Part shown: positions 32,272 through 41,772 of the stretch, piece by piece
Position numbering within the stretch: the first letter of the stretch is position 1
Layout of the letters: every line of letters starts with the position of its first letter
NCBI RefSeq assembly: GCF_030643825.1
Contig: NZ_CP101717.1
Coordinates: 3,307,673 to 3,371,672 of the forward strand
Direction: 5' to 3'
DNA length: 64,000 nt
Source of the DNA: Salinispirillum sp. LH 10-3-1
GTDB taxonomy: Bacteria; Pseudomonadota; Gammaproteobacteria; Pseudomonadales; Natronospirillaceae
Program-made: the position numbers and the translations under genes
The notes under the pieces: generated by a model
Database searches by the model: none
Seen by the model: the letters and a program-made list of their open reading frames with translations, nothing else
Told to the model about the DNA's origin: nothing

Positions 32272-33437
32272 GAGCGCTCCGTAACAGTCTGAGGCAATGG
32301 CTCGGGTTCATCCGTGGGCGGTTTTTGGCGCATCAGCGTCCAGCGCTGGCGCAACGACTGCAACATGCCCATCAACCCCTGTGGGAAGAACAGCGTGGAG
32401 ACCACAAACAAGCCGCCGAGGAAGAACAACCACACTTCGGGCAGGGCGCTGGTGAACCAGGTTTTGGCGTAGTTCACCACCACGGCACCGAGCGCTGCGC
32501 CGATCAACGAACCGCGCCCACCCACAGCCACCCACACCACAATTTCAATGCTTTTCAGCGGGGCGAATTCGCCGGGGTTGATGATGCCGACTTGCGGCAC
32601 ATAGAGCGCACCGGCCAAACCCGCCAGCACAGCGGACACCACGAAGATAAACAGCTTGTAGTGCTCCACTCGGTAGCCGATAAACCGCGCTTTGCTTTCG
32701 GCATCGCGGATCGACACCAGCACGCGGCCCAATTTGGATTCGGTGATAAAGCGCCCGATCATAAAGCTCACCAGCAACAGCAAGGTGGTCAATACAAACA
32801 AGGTGACGCGCACGGCCTGGCTTTGTACCGGATATCCGAGGATGTCTTTAAAGTCGGTCAGGCCATTGTTGCCGCCAAAGCCCAGTTCGTTCATAAAGAA
32901 CGCCAGCATCAACGCGTACACCAAGGCTTGCGTGATGATGGACAGATACACGCCCGTCACCCGCGAACGAAACGCCAGCCAGCCAAACACATAGGCCAAG
33001 AGCGCGGGCACCACCATGGCCATCAACAAGGCAAACCAGAACATGTCGAATCCGTACCAAAACCACGGCAGCCTGTCCCAGCTCAGAAACACCATGAAGT
33101 CGGGCAGGTTAGCGTTGCCATACACGCCACGGTCACCGATTTGGCGCATCAAATACATGCCCATGGCGTAACCGCCCAAGCCGAAAAACGCGCCATGGCC
33201 GAGGCTCAAAATACCGCAATAGCCCCACACCAAGTCCAGCGCCACGGCCAATACGGCGTAGCACAGATACTTGCCGAGCAGTGAAACGGTGTAAGTCGGT
33301 ACGTGCAGAAAATGCCCTTGCGGCACCAACATGTTCAAAATCGGCACGATGACGGCCACAGCGAGCAAGCTGATCAACATGCTGCGGCCGGCCGCGTCGC
33401 GCACTGAGGGGAAAAACAAATATCGAAGTGAATGCAT
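32268..33437 (-). CDS. urtC: Urea ABC transporter permease UrtC
   Basis: A 389-residue LivM-type inner-membrane permease with about ten hydrophobic segments. Visible are DLVWGYCGILSLGHGAFFGLGGYAMG, the family's conserved first loop, and IEIVVWVAVGGRGSLIGAALGA. The insertion GVYGNANLPDFMVFLSWDRLP is characteristic of UrtC as against LivM. It starts three bases after the urtB stop. Confidence 0.94.
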   Translation of the reverse strand: MHSLRYLFFPSVRDAAGRSMLISLLAVAVIVPILNMLVPQGHFLHVPTYTVSLLGKYLCYAVLAVALDLVWGYCGILSLGHGAFFGLGGYAMGMYLMRQIGDRGVYGNANLPDFMVFLSWDRLPWFWYGFDMFWFALLMAMVVPALLAYVFGWLAFRSRVTGVYLSIITQALVYALMLAFFMNELGFGGNNGLTDFKDILGYPVQSQAVRVTLFVLTTLLLLVSFMIGRFITESKLGRVLVSIRDAESKARFIGYRVEHYKLFIFVVSAVLAGLAGALYVPQVGIINPGEFAPLKSIEIVVWVAVGGRGSLIGAALGAVVVNYAKTWFTSALPEVWLFFLGGLFVVSTLFFPQGLMGMLQSLRQRWTLMRQKPPTDEPEPLPQTVTERS

Positions 33438-33440
33438 GGC

Positions 33441-35039
33441 TTATCCCTCCACCGCACGGCCTTTCAGCGCGAACAACCCGCGCGGCCGTTTTTGAATAAA
33501 CAGGATCACGCCAATCAGCAGCACAATTTTGGCTAATACCGCGCCTGTATAGGGCTCGATCAGCTTATTCGCCACGCCTAGACTCAGCGCTGCGACCAAC
33601 GTACCCCATAAATTGCCGACGCCGCCGAACACCACAACCAAGAACGAATCGATGATGTAGGCTTGGCCCAAATTCGGCCCCACATTAGTCAGTTGGCTTA
33701 AAGCCACCCCAGCAATACCGGCCACGCCTGAGCCTAACCCGAAGGTCAGTGCATCCACCCAGCCGCTGCGAATACCCATAGAATTTGCCATGGCGCGGTT
33801 TTGCGTCACGGCGCGCATTTGCAAACCAAAGCGCGTGTGGCGCAATACGAACAGCAAGCTGAGAAACACCATGATGGCGAAAATCACGATAAACAGCCGG
33901 TTATAGGTAATGGAAAACGCGCCGTTAATCACCCATGAACCGCTCATCCACGACGGATTTGCCACCGCCTGATTCAACGGGCCAAAAATGCTGCGTACCG
34001 TTTGTTGCAGAATAAGGCTGATACCAAAGGTGGCGAGCAGGGTTTCCAGCGGACGGCCATACAGGAAGCGGATAATGCCGCGTTCCATCAGTACGCCCAC
34101 GGCTCCCGCCACTAAGAACGCCAGCGGCACAGCCACCAGCAGGGAATAGTCGAGACTGATCGGCAAGAACTTCTGCACCACAAAGGTGGTATAGGCACCC
34201 AGCATCATCATTTCGCCGTGCGCCATGTTGATCACCCCCATCACGCCGAAGGTGATCGCCAGCCCGATGGCGGCCAGCAGCAATACCGAGCCTAAGCTCA
34301 AGCCAAAGAACACATTGTCCATTTGGCGGAAGAAACGCACACGGCCTTCGATTTTCTCCAATACTCGCTCTGCTTCAGCACGCACCTTGGGGTCGGTTTC
34401 CGCCGCCGCCAGTTTGCGCGTCAGTGCATTGCGCACATCGCTGTTCAGCGAGTCTTGCAGGGTGTTTAACGCGGCCAACTGCACCGGCACCGTGCCGTAG
34501 TTGAAGTCCAGCAGTGCAATGTTGTGCAACAGAATGCGCCGCACAGGCTCGTGGGTTTCGGTTTCCAACGCTGTTTCAATCAAGGTGCGGTTTTCAGGGT
34601 CTGCCGCGCGCAATAAACGCCGCGCCGCTTCCAAACGCTGAGCGTCCGTACCTGTGCTTAAGCGCAAAGCCCCCAGCGTGACGCCGAGGGTTTGGCGCAA
34701 GCTGTTATTCACTGATATAGGCCGCACTGCTCGCCGACCCACGCCTTCGGTGATGTCGCCATTCAGCACGTCCGTAACCGTGAAGCCACTATCGCTGGAT
34801 TCGGCAAACACCACGCGGTCGGGGTTACGCACGAAATACAGCTCACCGTCGTTCCACGCATTAAGAATATCCAATGCGCGGTCGTCACCCGATTGGGCAA
34901 TGTCACCGACCAAGCGCGCTTTCTCAGGGAAGCCTGCTTCAATCAAGCGCAGCACCTGCGCTTCGAAGTCGGCGGCGGTTGCGGCCATGCTGGTTAACAG
35001 CACAGCCAGCAAAGATAATATTTTGGTCCAGCGTTTCAT
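33441..35039 (-). CDS. urtB: Urea ABC transporter permease UrtB
   Basis: A 532-residue LivH-type permease with the long N-terminal extension usual for UrtB. A signal peptide (MKRWTKILSLLAVLLTSMAATA) is followed by about 220 periplasmic helical residues and then the membrane domain starting near FFGLSLGSVLLLAAIGLAI. MGVINMAHGEMMMLGAYTTF and FGGVGNLWGTLVAA are conserved permease segments. AAAGGACC before the ATG at 35039 fixes the start, eight codons inside the open frame. A 474-base gap holding two long hairpin elements separates it from urtA upstream. Confidence 0.93.
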   Translation of the reverse strand: MKRWTKILSLLAVLLTSMAATAADFEAQVLRLIEAGFPEKARLVGDIAQSGDDRALDILNAWNDGELYFVRNPDRVVFAESSDSGFTVTDVLNGDITEGVGRRAVRPISVNNSLRQTLGVTLGALRLSTGTDAQRLEAARRLLRAADPENRTLIETALETETHEPVRRILLHNIALLDFNYGTVPVQLAALNTLQDSLNSDVRNALTRKLAAAETDPKVRAEAERVLEKIEGRVRFFRQMDNVFFGLSLGSVLLLAAIGLAITFGVMGVINMAHGEMMMLGAYTTFVVQKFLPISLDYSLLVAVPLAFLVAGAVGVLMERGIIRFLYGRPLETLLATFGISLILQQTVRSIFGPLNQAVANPSWMSGSWVINGAFSITYNRLFIVIFAIMVFLSLLFVLRHTRFGLQMRAVTQNRAMANSMGIRSGWVDALTFGLGSGVAGIAGVALSQLTNVGPNLGQAYIIDSFLVVVFGGVGNLWGTLVAALSLGVANKLIEPYTGAVLAKIVLLIGVILFIQKRPRGLFALKGRAVEG

Positions 35040-35100
35040 GATGGTCCTTTGATCAGTTCTCATTGATTACCTGCACATCATTGAGGGGAAAACACCTCAA

Positions 35101-35306
35101 GCGAGGTGAAATATGCCCTTCCCTATGGGCTTCGTGGGGACGCCGTAAAAGCCTATCAGACGCATCCATGCGCCTGACCCTTCGGGCTCCCTGCGGTCGT
35201 GCAAATTCGTTCCAGACGAATTTGTCCCTGCTGGCTCGGTTGCGGCCGTCCGGGCCGCAAACGCCCCACTACGCCCATAGGGAAGGGCATACTTCAAACC
35301 TCGCCC
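35101..35306 (+). repeat. Long hairpin element, copy A
   Basis: Outer arms TATGCCCTTCCCTATGGGC (35112-35130) and its exact complement (35273-35291) are extended by GCGAGGT/ACCTCGC with a small bulge. Inside is the shared core: GGGGACGCCGTAAA, then GGCTCGGTTGCGGCC and GGCCGCAAACGCC. Unlike the other copies, the core carries about 75 extra bases with their own small hairpin (AAATTCGT/ACGAATTT). Confidence 0.8.
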
Positions 35307-35366
35307 CAAAACTTAATCACCAAGGCAATCAATGGTTGTTTCGCGGCAGGTTCAGAGCTTTGCCGA

Positions 35367-35489
35367 GGTTGTGAGGGTGGGTACAGATGGGTGGAACGGA
35401 GCGTTTGCGGCCTGGATGGCCGCAACCGAGCCCCCATGGACGGGTTTACGGCGTCTCCGTGTAACCCATCTGGACCCAACCTCATAACC
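35367..35489 (-). repeat. Long hairpin element, copy B
   Basis: Arms at 35367-35401 and 35455-35489 match in about 29 of 35 positions, the least perfect of the four copies. The core is inverted relative to copy A: GCGTTTGCGGCC, GGCCGCAACCGAGCC, then TTTACGGCGTC. Confidence 0.75.
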
Positions 35490-35513
35490 GAACGGAGCTA
35501 GTTGAAAAGCCTC

Positions 35514-36803
35514 TTATTCATAGTTCTGACCAGAACACACGCTGGTTTCGATGTTGTAGTTACCGCATGAAATCGGCGCTGACCAATCCGCTACGATCTT
35601 CGCGCTTTCTGGCAAGAAGTCCGTCCACGCATCACCGATTACACCACCGCGGGTCTGCCATACCGTCTGGAACTGACCGTCCGCCTGAATCTCACCGATC
35701 AACACCGGCTTCGTCAGGTGGTGGTTCGTGTTCATCACCGCATAACCGCCGGTCAGGTTTGGAACCACAATGCCGTACATCGCATCACGCACCGCATCCA
35801 CATCCGTCGTACCGGCTTTTTCCACCGCTTCCGCCCACATACTGAAACCGATGTAAGTCGCTTCCATTGGGTCGTTGGTCACACGGTCTTCATCGCCAAT
35901 GAAATCCCACCAGCTCTCGATGAACTCATCGTTGATTGCGCTTTCCGCGCTCATGAAATAGTTCCACGCTGCCAAATGGCCCACCAACGGAGAGGTATCA
36001 AAACCGCTCAATTCTTCTTCACCTACAGAGAACGCGATGACCGGAATGTCTTCTGCCGACACACCCTGGTTGCCCAACTCAATGTAGAACGGCACGTTCG
36101 CGTCACCGTTGATGGTCGACACTACGGCGGTTTTCTTACCGGTCGAACCAAAGCTGCGGATGTCAGACACAATGGTCTGCCAATCGGAATGGCTGAACGG
36201 CGTGTAGTTGATCATGATGTCGGAACGCGCAATCCCACGAGACTGCAAATAGGCTTCCAAAATACGGTTGGTGGTGCGGGGGTAAACGTAGTCCGTTCCG
36301 GCCAATACAAAACGCTCGACACCCAGCTCGTCGATCAAGTAATCAACCGCTGGAATGGCTTGCTGGTTCGGTGCCGCGCCGGTGTAGAAGATGTTTTTCG
36401 AGCTTTCTTCACCTTCATACTGCACGGGGTAGAACATCAAGCCGTTCAGTTCTTCGATGACGGGCAGGACCGCTTTGCGTGATACCGAGGTCCAAGCACC
36501 GAAGATGACGTCGACTTGCTGGCGTTCGAGCAGTTCGCGGGTCAGTTCGGCGAAGCGTGGCCAATCAGAGGCGGGGTCAACCACCACGGCTTCCAACTGT
36601 TTGCCCAACAAGCCGCCAGCAGCGTTTTGCTGTTCGACCATCATTAAGACGGTGTCTTTCAAGGTAGTTTCGGAAATGGCCATGGTGCCAGACAAGCTGT
36701 GCAGTACGCCGACTTTGATGGTATCGGCGAATGCAACGGCGCTGCCGGTTGCCAATGCGATAGATGCGCCCAGTGTGGCGAGGTGTTTGAATGTCGGTTT
36801 CAT
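35514..36803 (-). CDS. urtA: Urea ABC transporter substrate-binding protein UrtA
   Basis: A 429-residue periplasmic binding protein of the LivJ-like family with a signal peptide ending SAVAFADT. Urea-type features are VGVLHSLSGTMAISET, FGAWTSVSRKAVLPVIEE, MFYPVQYEGEESSKNIFYTGA and FAAWNYF-like HLAAWNYFMS. The C-terminal SCGNYNIETSVCSGQNYE has two Cys that may form a disulphide. GGGAGAAA precedes the ATG. It lies between the gntR gene and the hairpin-rich gap before urtB. Confidence 0.94.
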   Translation of the reverse strand: MKPTFKHLATLGASIALATGSAVAFADTIKVGVLHSLSGTMAISETTLKDTVLMMVEQQNAAGGLLGKQLEAVVVDPASDWPRFAELTRELLERQQVDVIFGAWTSVSRKAVLPVIEELNGLMFYPVQYEGEESSKNIFYTGAAPNQQAIPAVDYLIDELGVERFVLAGTDYVYPRTTNRILEAYLQSRGIARSDIMINYTPFSHSDWQTIVSDIRSFGSTGKKTAVVSTINGDANVPFYIELGNQGVSAEDIPVIAFSVGEEELSGFDTSPLVGHLAAWNYFMSAESAINDEFIESWWDFIGDEDRVTNDPMEATYIGFSMWAEAVEKAGTTDVDAVRDAMYGIVVPNLTGGYAVMNTNHHLTKPVLIGEIQADGQFQTVWQTRGGVIGDAWTDFLPESAKIVADWSAPISCGNYNIETSVCSGQNYE

Positions 36804-37170
36804 AAAGCGTTTCTCCCTTGCATCTTAGTTTTTGAGTCATTGAGTAGTGCACCCACTCTGGACTGCTTGCCCGAATCCTTTACAGCCTTGCGGTTCGGGT
36901 TCTTTATTATCGAAACCTGTTTCTTAATGCTTCGCTGAGGCGGATGACGCTCCGCTCTTCCGCCCTATGCCTCTCTGGCCAGCGCTCGTAGTGGCCGCAG
37001 GGCGTGTGCCTCAAGGCGCGATCAAATGCGACAGCATTTGACACCGCCATCAGGCGCCCGCAGGGCGAGAAAATGCTTAAGCATTTTTCTCGGTACCTCC
37101 CGGCCTGCCGTGGAGCGCCGGATGCATACCCCGAAAGCCCACGGGATAATGACGACAGAGGCAATCACTA
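36804..37170. other. gntR-urtA intergenic region with REP-like hairpins
   Basis: No gene is present. The half next to gntR holds the REP-like cluster 36939-37092. The half next to urtA is plainer and carries GGTGCAC near 36848-36854, possibly half an NtrC site, but no complete promoter could be named. Confidence 0.5.
36939..37092. repeat. Cluster of REP-like inverted repeats
   Basis: Three hairpins in a row: GGCGGA/TCCGCC (36939-36964), CAAATGC/GCATTTG (37023-37040), and CGAGAAAATGCTT/AAGCATTTTTCTCG (37066-37092). The first resembles the widespread GGCGGATTACGC-type REP sequence. The second and third each follow a CCGCAGGGCG motif, as if duplicated and diverged. Confidence 0.6.
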
Positions 37171-37869
37171 TCACTGCTGGACCCGAGCTTGATGCAGCAT
37201 ATGCACCGTAATCTTCTGCACTTCGGCCTTACTGACCGCGATGTGCGTTTTTAACAAATGCGCGGCAGTGTCTTCGCGGCGCTGCACAATGGCGCGCAAT
37301 ATCGCGGCATGTTCGTTGTAGGTAGCGTCTATTCGATGCGTTTTCGTGAAATCTAACCGACGAATAATGCGCAAACGCTCGGTCAGGTCTTCGTGAATCC
37401 GCGTCATTTCCGTGTTGCCTGTCGCGGCCACCAACTGGTTATGAAAGCGTTCATCTAAACCGGATACCGTCGGCCCGTCGGCGAGCCGTTCTGCTTCAGG
37501 CACTAGCCAGATTGCTTTCAGTTCATCAAACAGGGGGTTCGCACCTGTTTGTTCACACAAACGGCGCACGGCGGCGGTTTCCAGCACAATGCGCACGTCG
37601 TACAGTTCTTCGAAGTAGTGAAAGTCGAAGGGTTTGACTTGCCAGCCGCTGCGAAACAACACATCCACGTAGCCATCGCGCTGCAAGCGCACCAACGCTT
37701 CCCGAATGGGCGTGCGGCTGACGTTCAAGCGCGCCGCCAGTTCGTTTTCGCTGAAGCGATCGCCGGGCAAGAGGCGGAAGTCGAAGATGTCGTTCTTTAA
37801 CTCCGCGTAGACCCGGTCCGCGACGTTTTCGCGGCGCGGCTTATCGGCTTCGGGACGCACCAGCTGCAT
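37171..37869 (-). CDS. GntR-family (FCD) regulator of the urea cluster
   Basis: A 232-residue regulator. The winged helix-turn-helix (FSENELAARLNVSRTPIREALVRLQRDGYV) covers about residues 40-70. The C-terminal FCD domain has the metal-binding pattern DERFHNQL, then ITRIH-like MTRIHEDL and THNEH-like TYNEHAAILRAI. Its ATG shares one base with the stop of the urea carboxylase gene, so it is translated with it. The palindrome TTGTATACAA before atzF is its likely operator. The effector may be urea, allophanate or a related compound, by inference. Confidence 0.9.
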   Translation of the reverse strand: MQLVRPEADKPRRENVADRVYAELKNDIFDFRLLPGDRFSENELAARLNVSRTPIREALVRLQRDGYVDVLFRSGWQVKPFDFHYFEELYDVRIVLETAAVRRLCEQTGANPLFDELKAIWLVPEAERLADGPTVSGLDERFHNQLVAATGNTEMTRIHEDLTERLRIIRRLDFTKTHRIDATYNEHAAILRAIVQRREDTAAHLLKTHIAVSKAEVQKITVHMLHQARVQQ

Positions 37870-40800
37870 CAGGCGTCCACCTCGTCTAACGCTAAAATGC
37901 TGGCCAGCGGGTCACCCGCGTTGATCTGCCGCCCGGGTGCGCAATGCATGGCGCTCACTCGGCCAGCAACCGGCGCGTGCACGGGAAATTCCATCTTCAT
38001 GGCTTCCACGATCAACAACGGATCGCCTGCGGCGACGGTATCCCCCGGTTGCACCAGACATTTCCAGATGTTGCCGGCGATGTCGGCAGTCACCAGCTCA
38101 CCTTCGTGGTCGGTCACATCCGGTGGGGCATCTTGCGCGGCCAGCGTTTCTAGCGCTTGCGCTTCTGAAACCTTCCAGTGCGCGACTTCTTTTTCATAGG
38201 CGATCTGCTGCGCGGCCCTAAACTCGGCAATATCGGTCGCATGTTCGGCTAAAAACGCTTGATGAGCGGCGAAGTCGAAGGTTTCTTCTTCTATCTCTAT
38301 GCGATGTCGACCGGCGCGGAAATCGGCGCGTAACTGCGTCAATTCATCTTCGGTCACCGGGTAGTACTGCACTTGGTCAAAAAAGCGCAGCAACCACGGC
38401 TCACCAGCGGCGAACTGTTGGTTCTTTAAATATTTGTTCCAGATCGGCAGGGTGCGCCCGACCAACTGATAGCCGCCGGGTGAGTCCATGCCATAAATAC
38501 ACATGTACACGCCGCCGATGCCGACCGTGCCTTCGGCGGTGAAGGTCCGCGCCGGGTTGTATTTCGAGGTGAGCAAACGGTGGCGTGGGTCGAGCGGCAC
38601 GGCACAGGGCGCGCCCAAATACACGTCGCCTAGCCCCAGCACCATATACCGTGCTTGGTACAGCACCTCGCGCACTTGCTCGCGGCTGTCGAGGCCATTA
38701 ATGCGCTGCATAAAGTCCACGTTATTGGGCAGCCAAGGTGCGGTGTCGCGCACGGACTGGCGGTATTTGTCCACCGCATCCAGCGTCGCGCTATCTTCAA
38801 ATGCCATGGGCAAATGTACTACGCGACTGCGCACTTTGAGTTGGTCGCTCGGCGGTAGCTGGTCTTCCAAAGCCAGTAGGAAATCGACCAATTGTTCTTG
38901 CGAAAATGTCAGTGCGTCGTAACGCAATTGCAGTGAACGCACGCCAGGCGACAGTTCAAACAAGCCTTGAGGTTTTGCTGCATTGATCGCGTCCATTAAG
39001 GCATGAATACGCATTCTGACGCTGATATCGAGGACGTTCGGGCCATATTCCAGCAATATATATTGGTCACCGGCTTGCCGGTAACTGACCGATGGACGCT
39101 CTGCGGTTTCCGGCAAATAGGCCAGCAGGGTGGCTGAAAGCCCCTCTCGCGGAGCCATATCCGGCATTGCCATACTGACTTCAACCGGCGCGGCTAAGGT
39201 CTGCACTGCCTGCACTTGCCGATGTTGCAACGACACAGCGGTCGGGTAGTCGATGGGCACAAAGCGAATGGTATCGCCCGGTTTTACCTGGCCTACTTTC
39301 CACAGTTCGGCCTTGGCGATGGTGACCGGGCAAACGAAGCCGCCCAAGCTCGGGCCATCTTTGGTCAAGATAACCGGCAGGTCACCGGTGAAATTGATGC
39401 TGCCGATGGCGTATTCACAATCGTGAATGTTCGACGGATGCAAGCCAGCTTCGCCGCCGTCGGTACGGGTAAATTCGGGTTTAGGGCCGTTCAAACGAAT
39501 GCCCAAGCGGTTTGAGTTGTAATGCACCTCGAAATCGCTGCCGAAGAAGGTATCCATCGACGCTTGCGAGAAGAAATCCGGCGCGCCGTGCGGACCATAA
39601 AGCACGCCTATTTCCCAATGCGTGTCGTAGCTCGGCACCAAAGCGGGGTCGGCTGCCATCGGGGCGCTGACGGGTTGCGGCGTGGTGCAGGCAGGCAGTT
39701 CCGCTTGGCTGACCGGCAGCATGTCACCCGCCCGCAGTGGGCGACCGCCATGGCCGCCGAACTGACCCAAAGCGAAGGTCGAGCGGCTGCCCAGATATTC
39801 CGGCACATCAAACCCGCCGCGTACCGCGAGATACGTCCGGCAGCCGCTGTGGGCTTTACCAATGATCAGCGTTTGCCCGGCTTTTACGTCTATCGGCTCC
39901 CAAAACGCCACCGGCTCGTCGTCCAGCATGGCCGAGGTCGGCGCACCGGTTAACGCGATGGTGGTGTCTTGATGAAAGCGCAATGTGGGCGCAATGATGG
40001 TGCATTCCAAACCAGCGGCGTCGGCGTGATTACCGACAATACGGTTGGAGAGCTGAAAGGCAAAATCGTCCATAGGGCCAGAAGGCGGGACGCCGATGTC
40101 CCAATAACCCACGCGGCCGGGGAAATCCTGCACCGTGGTGTAGGTGCCGGGCTGCAATACTTCGATCACATGCGGCTGGAACACAAAGGATTCCAACGCG
40201 CGTGTCGACACATCGCCGACGCGAAATTCCGGCGTGCTGATGACTTGGCGCAAATAGTCCAAGTTAGTCGCAATGCCACTCAAGCGAGTTTCGTTCAACG
40301 CCGCCTGCATTTTTTCTAAGGCTTCAGTACGGTCTTTGCCGTACACAATCACCTTGGCGATCATCGGATCATAATGCGGTGATACCTCGCTGCCGGTTTC
40401 GACCCAAGTGTCCACTCGCGCTAAATCCAACGGCCAATGCACGTCCGTCAGTTCACCAGGCGATGGCTGAAAGCCTTTTACCGGGTCTTCGGCGTAAATC
40501 CGGACTTCCATCGAAGCGCCTTGCGGCGTCGGCAGATTGTTGAAATCCGGCGTTTGACCCGCCGCGATCTGTAACATCCACGCCACCAAATCCAGCCCCG
40601 TCACCTGTTCGGTTACGGGGTGCTCTACCTGTAAGCGAGTGTTCACTTCCAGAAAGAAGAAGTCATCACGCTGTGCGTCATAAATGAACTCAACCGTACC
40701 GGCCGAGCGATAATTCACGCTTTCACCTAGACGAACTGCGCAGTCCAGCATGGCTTGCCGGGTTTCAGTAGGCAAATTCGGTGCAGGCGTTTCTTCGACG

Positions 40801-41522
40801 ACTTTCTGATTGCGACGTTGCAGAGAACAGTCTCGCTCACCGAGCGCTACGACATGACCATTGCCATCACCAAACATCTGCACTTCGACATGGCGTGCTT
40901 GCGCAATAAAGCGTTCCAAAAACACACCGCTGTCGTTAAAGAAGCTTTGCCCGAGGCGTTGTACGGAGACAAAAGCCTCACGTAACGCGGCCGCGTCTTC
41001 ACAGCGCGTTAAACCAATACCGCCGCCACCCGCGGTGCTTTTCAGCATGACGGGATAGCCGAGTTTGTCAGCCGCAGCTAAGGCGTCGTCCAGCGAAGCC
41101 AACAAACCGGTGCCTGGTGCCAAAGGCACACCTGCTGCTTCGGCGATTTCACGCGCGGAGTGTTTGAGGCCAAACTGGCGCATTTGCAGCGGCGTAGGCC
41201 CCACAAAGACAATGCCTTCGGCTTCGCAGGCTTCGGCAAAGTCCGCGTTTTCGGACAGGAATCCATAGCCGGGAATAATGGCCATGGCTCCGCTGCTCTT
41301 AGCAGCCTTCAATATCTTCTGCGTATCCAAGTAGCTGTCCGCCGGGCTATTCCCACCCAAGGCGATGGCTTCATCCGCCAGTTCCACATGCAGGCTATTT
41401 CGGTCAGCGTCCGAATACACGGCCACGCTGCCAATGCCCATTTCCTTCAATGTGCGAATGATCCGCACGGCGATCTCGCCGCGATTGGCGATCAATACTT
41501 TTTCAAACAATGACTTATTCAT
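37869..41522 (-). CDS. uca: Urea carboxylase
   Basis: A 1217-residue biotin enzyme that carboxylates urea to allophanate with ATP and bicarbonate. The N-terminal biotin carboxylase (residues 1-450; FEKVLIANRGEIAVRIIRTL, STAGGGGIGLTRC, FLEVNTRLQVEHPVTE) is followed by AHS2/KipA-like and AHS1/KipI-like domains (residues about 465-1000). A urea-carboxylase-specific helical region and the C-terminal biotinyl domain with VEAMKMEF come last. Length and order are those of complete enzymes. It follows atzF after a 400-base gap holding two hairpin elements. It supplies allophanate to AtzF, together giving two ammonia and CO2 without nickel. Confidence 0.95.
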   Translation of the reverse strand: MNKSLFEKVLIANRGEIAVRIIRTLKEMGIGSVAVYSDADRNSLHVELADEAIALGGNSPADSYLDTQKILKAAKSSGAMAIIPGYGFLSENADFAEACEAEGIVFVGPTPLQMRQFGLKHSAREIAEAAGVPLAPGTGLLASLDDALAAADKLGYPVMLKSTAGGGGIGLTRCEDAAALREAFVSVQRLGQSFFNDSGVFLERFIAQARHVEVQMFGDGNGHVVALGERDCSLQRRNQKVVEETPAPNLPTETRQAMLDCAVRLGESVNYRSAGTVEFIYDAQRDDFFFLEVNTRLQVEHPVTEQVTGLDLVAWMLQIAAGQTPDFNNLPTPQGASMEVRIYAEDPVKGFQPSPGELTDVHWPLDLARVDTWVETGSEVSPHYDPMIAKVIVYGKDRTEALEKMQAALNETRLSGIATNLDYLRQVISTPEFRVGDVSTRALESFVFQPHVIEVLQPGTYTTVQDFPGRVGYWDIGVPPSGPMDDFAFQLSNRIVGNHADAAGLECTIIAPTLRFHQDTTIALTGAPTSAMLDDEPVAFWEPIDVKAGQTLIIGKAHSGCRTYLAVRGGFDVPEYLGSRSTFALGQFGGHGGRPLRAGDMLPVSQAELPACTTPQPVSAPMAADPALVPSYDTHWEIGVLYGPHGAPDFFSQASMDTFFGSDFEVHYNSNRLGIRLNGPKPEFTRTDGGEAGLHPSNIHDCEYAIGSINFTGDLPVILTKDGPSLGGFVCPVTIAKAELWKVGQVKPGDTIRFVPIDYPTAVSLQHRQVQAVQTLAAPVEVSMAMPDMAPREGLSATLLAYLPETAERPSVSYRQAGDQYILLEYGPNVLDISVRMRIHALMDAINAAKPQGLFELSPGVRSLQLRYDALTFSQEQLVDFLLALEDQLPPSDQLKVRSRVVHLPMAFEDSATLDAVDKYRQSVRDTAPWLPNNVDFMQRINGLDSREQVREVLYQARYMVLGLGDVYLGAPCAVPLDPRHRLLTSKYNPARTFTAEGTVGIGGVYMCIYGMDSPGGYQLVGRTLPIWNKYLKNQQFAAGEPWLLRFFDQVQYYPVTEDELTQLRADFRAGRHRIEIEEETFDFAAHQAFLAEHATDIAEFRAAQQIAYEKEVAHWKVSEAQALETLAAQDAPPDVTDHEGELVTADIAGNIWKCLVQPGDTVAAGDPLLIVEAMKMEFPVHAPVAGRVSAMHCAPGRQINAGDPLASILALDEVDA

Positions 41523-41571
41523 ACCATGAACTCCCTAGTCTGGTGCGATCGAATGGCGACATCCTGTACCG

Positions 41572-41688
41572 GGCATTTAGAGATGGAGTTGCCCTGCCGC
41601 GGGACGCCGTGAACCCATCCATGGGGGCTCGGTTGCGCACTTCCTGTGCGCAAACGCCCGCTATAGGGCAACTCCATCTCTAAATGCC
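41572..41688 (+). repeat. Long hairpin element, copy C
   Basis: Arms of 24 bases, perfect (41572-41595 and 41665-41688; left arm begins GGCATTTAGAGATGG). The core reads GGGACGCCGTGAACCC, ATCCATGGGGGCTCGGTTGCG, GCGCAAACGCC, in the same direction as copy A. Confidence 0.85.
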
Positions 41689-41772
41689 GAGTGCCCGGCG
41701 CCACCCAATCTCCGGAACGGCGAGGGAGTCCTGCCTGAATAGGTCGCGTGGAAATGCGTTGTCGTGGTAGCA

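Larger units (their letters stand above)
35040..35513. other. urtA-urtB intergenic region filled by two hairpin elements
   Basis: No gene is present. Almost the whole gap is made of two large palindromic elements (35101-35306 and 35367-35489) described separately. Open frames across it are by-products of their GC-rich stems. Confidence 0.7.

Noticed and set aside
32325-33284. 319-codon open frame on the + strand opposite urtC
   Set aside because: Antisense to a certain membrane gene; its His/Gln-rich composition is the mirror of transmembrane codons and there is no ribosome site.
35063-35501. Several 60-100 codon open frames in the urtA-urtB gap
   Set aside because: They are produced by the GC-rich stems of the palindromic elements and lack ribosome sites.
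35718-36482. 254-codon open frame opposite urtA
   Set aside because: Antisense shadow of a well-supported gene; no family features.
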